A stretch of DNA of 28,040 nt from Myxococcales bacterium. GTDB lineage: Bacteria > Myxococcota_A > Bradymonadia > UBA4248. The stretch is taken from positions 1 to 28,040 of the forward strand of contig SFMP01000036.1 in the NCBI GenBank assembly GCA_004554395.1, written 5' to 3'. The notes under the pieces are model-generated. The model was not told where the DNA came from, made no database searches, and saw only the letters and a list, made by a program, of their open reading frames with translations. Made by a program: the position numbers and the translations under genes. Positions 23,301 to 28,040 of this stretch are shown here, piece after piece. The stretch's first letter is position 1. Each line of letters opens with the position of its first letter.

Positions 23301-26300
23301 CATACCATCGCCACAGAACGCTTTGCACGCGCTCGTGTCGATCGTCTTACAATCGCTACCACATTTGAGTTGGCCCTTTTTATACGTCGTCGGGGCATAC
23401 GCATTACACGTGCTCACGCCCGACGCAAAAGTTGTGCCGTCGCAAATTTCGCCCGGATCCAACTGGCCATTGCCGCACTTGGGAGCCTCGGCCTTCTTCA
23501 CGCACGCACTCACGTCGATATCGCATGTCGTGGGATCGCATTTGAGCTTACCACCACTATACGATTGCGAATCGTATTTCGCGCACTCGTCATTTCCACC
23601 ATAGAACAAAGTGCCATCGCACGACTCACCATCGTCGATCTTGCCATTGCCGCATTTCTTCGTCACTTTCTTGACGCATGCGCTATAGTCGACTTTGCAC
23701 TTATTACAAGTCACTTTGCCCGATTCATACAACGACGAATCCCAATCGATACAACTGTCGACATCATGACGGAATTTATCGCCATCGCATTCTTCGGTGT
23801 CTTGATTGACGATGCCATCGCCACAGCTCACCTTCGGCTCGCACATCGACGTATCGACGATGCAGTTGCTCAAGCATTTCACATTCTTGCCATGTTTGAA
23901 ATCGCCATAAAGCGAGCAATCGGCAGAACCATTGCGGAATGCCCTGCCATCGCATTCTTCTTTAGCCGTATTGACGACGCCGTCGCCGCAAATCGCCGCT
24001 GCCGTGCACTGACGCGTATCGATCGCCTTGCAATTGGCACTACACATGAGCGTGCCCGTCGACCCCTGACCGACGACTTTTTCACACGTATTCTTCGACC
24101 TCGGGAATCTATTGCCATCGCACGCCTCGTTAATGGCTACGCCATTAACCGTCGTGTTTACAGAACCATCGCCGCAATACGCTTTGCATTGCGACACGTC
24201 GATCTTGCAATCCGAAGTACATACGAGCGATCCACTCTTGTAAATCGTCGGTGCATACGCATTACACGTCTTGATGTTATCCTTAAACGTCGTGCCATCG
24301 CACGATTCGCCAGCATCGAGCTTGCCATTGCCACATGTCACCGCCGGTGAGCAGTTCGTCGTGTTATAACGACAATGACCATCGCACGAAAGCGTACCCG
24401 TCGAACCAAAACCAACGACCGTTTCACACGTCGCACCATTGAGCAACACGCCATCGCATTGTTCACCTGCATCGAGTTTGCTGTTGCCACACGTCAATGC
24501 TTCGGTACACGTTCCACGCAAATAACCCGAACACGTGCTATTGCAAACCGGTGTACCCGTCGAACCATAACCCACGACCGAAGCACACGTCGCACCATTG
24601 AGGTTATAACCGTCGCAAACTTCGCCGTTCTCCAATTCGCCATTGCCGCACGTCTTCTTTTCCGAGCAGTTGGTCGTCATAAAGCCCGTGCACGTATCAT
24701 TACATACTAAATACCCCGTCGAACCAAAGCCGACTTGCGACGCACACGTCGCTCCGTTGAGCAACTGCGCATCGCAGACTTCGCCAGGATCCAACTTGCC
24801 ATTGCCGCATTTGGGCTGTTCCTTACAACGCGACGTGTCGAAGCTCATACAATTGTTGCTACAAGCCAAAAGCCCCGTCGCGCCTTCGCCCAAAATGCTC
24901 GCGCATGTATGGCCATTGAGATTATTCGGCTCGCAAACCTCGGGCGCCGTTATCGAACCATCGCCACACGATTCCGGTTTCGAACATCCCGACGTATCCC
25001 AATGCTTGCAACCGTCGCCACATTTGACCGCGCCTTTGCTGCCTTTGCCGACGAGTGATTCACACGACGGCGCCACAGAATCTTTGGAATTGTCGCAAAC
25101 TTCGCCAGCATCGAGCTTGCCATTGCCACACATCGTCGGCGCCGAGCAACCCGAAAGGTTCAAATACGTACAGTCGTTGCCACACAATACCGTACCTTTG
25201 CTACCCTTGCCTACGGCCGATTCGCACGTCGCGCCCTTGACGTTGTTCAAGTCGCAAACTTCATTGCTTTCGAGTTTGCCATTGCCGCACGTCGTCGAAC
25301 CCGAACAAAGCGCTGTATCGAATCCCGTACACGTACTATTGCACTTGAGCACACCCGTCGAACCAAAACCGACTTGCGTCGCACACGTTTGGTCGTTGAG
25401 CTTCAAGCCATCGCAAACTTCGTTGCCACTGATAATGCCATCGCCGCATTTCGACGCAGCCGTGCAACCCGATATATCATAAGAACCGCAGTTCGCCGCA
25501 CATTTCAACGTCCCCGTCGATCCCTCGCCGAGTACGCTAGCGCACGTCGCGCCCTTGAGATCCGTGCCATCGCATGCCTCGCTCTCTTGAACTCTGTTAT
25601 CGCCACACGTCGAGGGCGCACTGCAATGTGCCGTCGAGATCGTCTTGCAACCATCGCACACGAGCGTCCCCGTCGATCCCTTGCCGATAATCGATTCACA
25701 CGTCGAACCGTTAAAGTTCGTGCCATCGCACAACTCGCCAATCTCGACCAGGCCATTGCCACAAACCGACGGCATACCACACGACGAAATATCAAACATA
25801 CAATGCGACGAACACGACAGCGTTCCCGTCGACCCGACGCCGCGAACTGTGGCGCACGTCGCTCCCGTCGGAATCAACTTCCCATCGCAATCTTCACCCG
25901 TGTCCAGCTTTTCATTGCCACACGTCGTCGGCGGCGTACACTCGCTCGTGTCGAAGTCCGCGCAGTTGGCTTGGCAACCCAAGTGCCCCGTCGAACCCAA
26001 ACCGACGACCGTCTCGCACGTCGCACCGCCGAAATCCACGCCATCGCAAACTTCGTCGCCATCGCGCCGGCCATTGCCACACGTCGTCGCCGCCGTGCAC
26101 TCATTCGTGTCGAACGATCGACAATCCGACTTGCAATAAAGCGTGCCGCGCGATCCCTCACCAACCAACGTCTCACACGTCTGGTCGTTGAGCTTCGAGC
26201 CATCGCAAGCCTCGCCTTCCTCGACAATCCCGTTGCCACACTCACTCTTGACCTGCTTCTCGCAGCCATTCGTGATGTCTTCGTCGGCATCGAAATACGT

Positions 26301-26849
26301 CGGCGCGCAAACGATCTTGCATTCGCCCGCTTGGCAATAACTACGGCTCACGTTGTTTTCGCCAGGCGCCGGACACGCCACACCACAACCTCCACAGTTG
26401 TTCGGGTCCGTCTCCGTGTTGATGCACATATCGCCGCATTTCTCATAATCCGACGGGCACTTGTCTAAACAAACGCCTTCTACGCACATCTCCGCCTTGC
26501 TCACGTCGCAAGCCGTCCCCTCCGCACCGCAATGCTTCGGGTTCGTCTTCAAATCGACGCAACCATCGTCCTGCGTGCACCAAAGCGAACAAGCCTTGTT
26601 CTCGTCCGAACGACACACGCATTTTTTCTCTTTCGTGTCGCACGTGTTGCCATTGGTGCACCCTTCGCCATACCCCGTGCAATGCTCATCGCTCACGTCG
26701 ACGCACATATTGGGGCCACAAAACTGGTCAGACTTGCAGAAAAACGACCTGCCATCGTCCGACTTACACTGAGTCTGATCGTCATGCGCGGCATCCGATG
26801 CACACCCCGCTAAAAAAACGCTCAGAAAAAGTAACCATCCCTTCTTCAT
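20322..26849 (-). CDS. Giant disulfide-repeat surface lipoprotein
   Basis: The 2175-residue protein has a lipoprotein signal 'MKKGWLLFLSVFLAGC' (lipobox L-A-G-C, Cys16). The second of two ATGs was chosen because AAGGAG abuts the first (26855) but lies 6 nt before the second. Residues 17-203 hold Cys-rich units including 'CINTETDPNNCGGCG', frequent in myxobacterial surface proteins. Residues 204-1794 are 29 modules of about 55 residues, each 'CGNG...GE.CDG' then 'TC...' then 'L.C...C..D.S.C' (myxobacterial disulfide-repeat type). A further Cys-rich region (about 1795-2028) precedes a non-Cys C-terminal domain (2029-2175) with 'GIGTLSFDYKIWG' and 'GGRVIIDNIRFT', probably a β-sandwich for carbohydrate or surface binding (inference). 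It should form a long, disulfide-stapled stalk on the outer membrane with a globular tip. Adhesion, prey contact or matrix roles are possible but unproven. A dedicated promoter candidate and a terminator suggest a monocistronic transcript. Confidence 0.93.
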   Translation of the reverse strand: MKKGWLLFLSVFLAGCASDAAHDDQTQCKSDDGRSFFCKSDQFCGPNMCVDVSDEHCTGYGEGCTNGNTCDTKEKKCVCRSDENKACSLWCTQDDGCVDLKTNPKHCGAEGTACDVSKAEMCVEGVCLDKCPSDYEKCGDMCINTETDPNNCGGCGVACPAPGENNVSRSYCQAGECKIVCAPTYFDADEDITNGCEKQVKSECGNGIVEEGEACDGSKLNDQTCETLVGEGSRGTLYCKSDCRSFDTNECTAATTCGNGRRDGDEVCDGVDFGGATCETVVGLGSTGHLGCQANCADFDTSECTPPTTCGNEKLDTGEDCDGKLIPTGATCATVRGVGSTGTLSCSSHCMFDISSCGMPSVCGNGLVEIGELCDGTNFNGSTCESIIGKGSTGTLVCDGCKTISTAHCSAPSTCGDNRVQESEACDGTDLKGATCASVLGEGSTGTLKCAANCGSYDISGCTAASKCGDGIISGNEVCDGLKLNDQTCATQVGFGSTGVLKCNSTCTGFDTALCSGSTTCGNGKLESNEVCDLNNVKGATCESAVGKGSKGTVLCGNDCTYLNLSGCSAPTMCGNGKLDAGEVCDNSKDSVAPSCESLVGKGSKGAVKCGDGCKHWDTSGCSKPESCGDGSITAPEVCEPNNLNGHTCASILGEGATGLLACSNNCMSFDTSRCKEQPKCGNGKLDPGEVCDAQLLNGATCASQVGFGSTGYLVCNDTCTGFMTTNCSEKKTCGNGELENGEVCDGYNLNGATCASVVGYGSTGTPVCNSTCSGYLRGTCTEALTCGNSKLDAGEQCDGVLLNGATCETVVGFGSTGTLSCDGHCRYNTTNCSPAVTCGNGKLDAGESCDGTTFKDNIKTCNAYAPTIYKSGSLVCTSDCKIDVSQCKAYCGDGSVNTTVNGVAINEACDGNRFPRSKNTCEKVVGQGSTGTLMCSANCKAIDTRQCTAAAICGDGVVNTAKEECDGRAFRNGSADCSLYGDFKHGKNVKCLSNCIVDTSMCEPKVSCGDGIVNQDTEECDGDKFRHDVDSCIDWDSSLYESGKVTCNKCKVDYSACVKKVTKKCGNGKIDDGESCDGTLFYGGNDECAKYDSQSYSGGKLKCDPTTCDIDVSACVKKAEAPKCGNGQLDPGEICDGTTFASGVSTCNAYAPTTYKKGQLKCGSDCKTIDTSACKAFCGDGMLNTTYNRVPINEPCDGTKFSTKLNTCAKVVGTGSTGTLSCNADCTINSSKCSSASTCGNDKVDGDEDCDGTKFLLDEDTCKGWSSIYSDGKVTCNKDCTINYSACKIAAKPICGDGQVNQDSEECDGKSLGKGYDSWNCSDFGEEYTGTMKCGSDCRLDVSTCQLKPQQKCGNGQLDADEFCDGDKFIDGDNKCSDWGSFTSGTVKCTATCEIDTSDCRVNYCGDGIVGGDEWCDKSEFMAGLDTCQKVSSNYSGGMLKCNADCTIDESGCTRKCGNGAVEEEDGEWCDPNPGGNPLFAKGADTCNDWVKGTTGTLGCTSTCEVDTSQCKAKPSAYCGDKVVNTAAEECDNDSFLLDVKTCQEYSNQYTSGNLKCTKDCKVDTSECYAPKCGNNILDDNEYCDGDKFMFGIRTCVDYSSTAYKAGLLKCTDKCTIDTSACVAAGPVCGNDILEDDEWCDTTKFLDDKDNCADWGDYIAGKVTCNAKCELDLSACVAKPEARCGDDKINVEGEECDGTAFYADVKSCAEYDPETYNGGTLKCTGLCRYDFSGCQKIPSVPQPVCGNNVVEGKEDCDGTAFYADVKSCDEYSSKYSSGKLKCTSDCKYDLSECQTGDLCREDDVYCSTDNKLYICDRETGKPAKWELANDCNEKANQICDVTTLGCINKPAPATDLKWCAFHYLDTNSKVGYGRVLMPTGVSTDDMIAYMACTTDLSKPVKTWDIIDSSENAACLNCGDNKEFMTVPYVNVKPGTNYCTFVFEFNNDMFACRPQQTGAAEPILLNDNSKLPATLTRTIETTVVCSEGAVKCDGNKLMLCDENAWVEYEVCEGATPVCDAKAEACKAATTTTYDNLEKFDDIKSDNRNYTNIKTYNYKDGSKLVAEKVAVYAKTNVIDGGSIVAKGDKASKITISGLKSGIGTLSFDYKIWGTTKATVNVKVGDHTTVVNVTKSDTTKRTFEYSPKDVGVKDVTITLANNGGRVIIDNIRFTSAH
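21468..26240 (-). repeat. Array of 29 coding disulfide modules (two subtypes)
   Basis: Modules average 55 residues (about 165 bp). Modules 1-12 (N-terminal side) mostly carry 'GATC..VVG.GSTGTL.C' and average about 53 residues. Modules 13, 15-18 and 20-29 carry a 'D.C..Y....Y..G.LKC' variant. Modules 14 and 19 are of the first subtype inside the second zone. The pair 13-14 (about 24335-23990) and the pair 18-19 (about 23477-23133) resemble each other in order, length and wording ('TCNAYAPT.YK.G.L.C', 'INE.CDG'), which indicates a block duplication. Modules 28 and 29 share 'CDGTAFYADVKSC'. Confidence 0.88.
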
Positions 26850-26894
26850 AACCATCTCCTTTTGTTAGGGTTAAAAGGGAAAAAAAGGCACTAC

Positions 26895-26924
26895 ATTTTA
26901 ACAAAAAAACAAAAAAAATGTCAC
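26895..26924 (-). promoter_or_regulatory. Probable promoter of the giant lipoprotein gene
   Basis: On the minus strand GTGACA (26924-26919) and TAAAAT (26900-26895) are separated by 18 bp made almost wholly of T with two G. The hexamers are each one base from the σ70 consensus. The predicted start near 26888 gives a leader of about 38 nt with AAAAGGAG. The homopolymeric spacer could vary in length by slippage. Confidence 0.45.
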
Positions 26925-27033
26925 GATTATTCACTTTTTTTGAAATACTTTCACACAATCTCGCGTTTGTTTGCGCTCCCACGCCCCCCACAATCCACCA
27001 CAGGCCATACACCACACTTGTTTTGCCTACATC

Positions 27034-27321
27034 TGCGCGTCTATCGCCCCGCTGGGGCAATACGACGCTCTGCGCGGCTATTGTCTGCGACAATACACCG
27101 CGCTCTATCGCCCGCATCGCGCAAACGCGATACGCGCTCCATGCTACGGCTATTTCGCTGCGCTCAATACGCCTACGCCATGCGCTATTGCCCATGCGGG
27201 CAATACGCGCATTTGTGCGCGTCTATCGCCCCGCTGGGGCAATACGACGCTCTGCGCGGCTATTGTCTGCGACAATACACCGCGCTCTATGCTACGGCTA
27301 TTTCGCTGCGCTCAATACGCC
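27034..27321. repeat. Mosaic palindromic repeats upstream of the PH-like gene
   Basis: A 75-bp unit at 27034-27108 recurs apparently unchanged at 27216-27290, beginning TGCGCGTCTATCGCCCC. It contains the hairpins GCCCCGCTGGGGC and TATTGTCTGCGACAATA. A second 33-bp unit at 27141-27173 recurs at 27289-27321, beginning ATGCTACGGCTATTTCGC. Between them lies TATTGCCCATGCGGGCAATA, the same core as the repeats near 11670. The flanks of the 766-bp gap (26850-27615) are AT-rich tracts. A TTGACA at 27485-27490 is a possible -35 for the next gene without a convincing -10, and TACAC-C-GTGTA near 27537 is a small inverted repeat. No gene is seen in the gap. Confidence 0.88.
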
Positions 27322-27615
27322 GTGCCAGCTCCGCTATGCGCTCAATCGATTGTTTGCACTCAATCCAACCCCCTACGAGCCCTATTTACCGTCCCACCGC
27401 CCCCACATTTTCCCCACTTATAGCGCGTGCGCCGAAAACCTGCCCGCACCACGACAAATTTTGAAAATTGTTGAGAAAAAGAGGTTGACATATTGTTTTT
27501 TATCATGAATCGATTTGCATGAAATCCTGTAAAAAATACACCGTGTAAATCGCATCCCCCGTTTCCTTTTTTTTACCACACAATGCGCGTCATACGCGCT
27601 GTTAGAGGAGAATTT

Positions 27616-28020
27616 ATGCCAAACGATTCATTTGAATTTTCTACCAATGGACGTCTTTATCTCGATGCACCAGACGATTGGAGCGATTACGAAGAAGGCA
27701 CATTTGCATTATCGGAATCGACGCTTAACCTTCCCAGTGATTTGAGCTTAGAACTCGATAATATTAAAAAAGCCTCAGTCGATCAAACACCCGACGACAA
27801 ACCTATGATCACCATCACGACGAAATCGGGTAATCATTTCTACGTCGCTCTCCCAGGCAAATCGCTTCCCGATCACCGCTCCTATACCGACAAAATCATG
27901 CTCGCCATCAAAAGCCGTGACCACGAGGCGACCTCCGATCAACCCGGTCTCGATATTCGACACAACCGAGTTTTCAATAAACATTTCTATGTGTGGGTGT
28001 TGACATTTATGTTCGGCTAG
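27616..28020 (+). CDS. Small PH/GRAM-like domain protein
   Basis: The 134-residue cytosolic product starts at an ATG with AGAGGAG about 5 nt upstream. The in-frame upstream start at 27583 has no ribosome site. Residues 8-103 have the β-strand rhythm of bacterial PH-like or GRAM-like domains: 'GTFALSESTLNLPSD', 'LELDNIKKASVDQ', 'MITITTKSGNHFYVAL', then a closing helix 'YTDKIMLAIKSR'. Residues 104-120 are a polar linker, and the C-terminal 14 residues 'NKHFYVWVLTFMFG' are aromatic and hydrophobic, perhaps a membrane-touching or partner-binding tail. Such domains bind lipids or proteins, and no specific function can be assigned. It lies alone in this window; the following gene, if any, is outside. 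Confidence 0.75.
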   Translation: MPNDSFEFSTNGRLYLDAPDDWSDYEEGTFALSESTLNLPSDLSLELDNIKKASVDQTPDDKPMITITTKSGNHFYVALPGKSLPDHRSYTDKIMLAIKSRDHEATSDQPGLDIRHNRVFNKHFYVWVLTFMFG

Positions 28021-28040
28021 CTCGGCATCGATAGATTTGT

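Noticed and set aside
24643..26468. Long plus-strand frames (279 and 364 codons) opposite the giant lipoprotein
   Set aside because: They are antisense frames kept open by the repeated module codons; the opposite strand has signal peptide, regular Cys modules, ribosome site and terminator.
26862..27508. Plus-strand frames of 150-200 codons upstream of the PH-like gene
   Set aside because: They cover AT-rich tracts and mosaic repeats and give the same peptide fragments in several frames; no start context.

Overview
The window reads as a chromosomal segment of a Gram-negative, predatory-lineage-type bacterium, most likely Myxococcota or Bradymonadales (former Deltaproteobacteria). The clues are two adjacent eukaryote-like Ser/Thr kinases with C-terminal membrane segments, three cysteine-rich lipoproteins (one of them 2175 residues, built from the 'CGNG...GE.CDG' disulfide module typical of myxobacterial surface proteins), a HAMP-SpoIIE phosphatase, and TPR proteins with PEGA-like parts. 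GC content looks moderate by eye. The taxonomic call is inference. I see no tRNA, rRNA, IS element, integrase or CRISPR array.

Layout. 1-1802 (minus): the N-terminal part of a Lon-type protease leaving the window, preceded by a lipoprotein cyclophilin. 2287-5729 (plus): two membrane Ser/Thr kinases in one operon. 5730-6138: intergenic 41-bp tandem repeats. 6139-10024 (plus): a Cys-rich lipoprotein with a 16-bp minisatellite over its stop codon, an RNB-domain exoribonuclease, and a P-loop protein with its own promoter candidate and strong terminator. 10392-13101: two paralogous secreted TPR-like proteins, separated and preceded by non-coding repeats. 13154-15404: an AmrS-type radical SAM enzyme and a second Cys-rich lipoprotein. 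15517-18152: a sensor-HAMP-SpoIIE phosphatase translationally coupled to a sugar nucleotidyltransferase. 18243-20110: a 65-residue peptide that fits the lasso-peptide precursor pattern, with a promoter candidate and terminator, then an ABC exporter whose catalytic Walker-B glutamate is glutamine. 20322-26849 (minus): the giant disulfide-repeat lipoprotein. 27616-28020: a small PH/GRAM-like protein.

The most interesting points are (a) the putative lasso precursor next to a possibly hydrolysis-impaired ABC exporter, with no cyclase or protease gene visible; (b) a family of intergenic palindromic repeats built around GCCC-N3-GGGC with 41- and 82-bp spacing, present in at least four intergenic regions; and (c) the giant lipoprotein with 29 disulfide modules of two subtypes and an internal two-module duplication.

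The window looks devoted to envelope and surface biology (lipoproteins, secreted TPR proteins, exporter) and signalling (kinases, phosphatase), with a few housekeeping genes (Lon, PPIase, RNase, AmrS) between.
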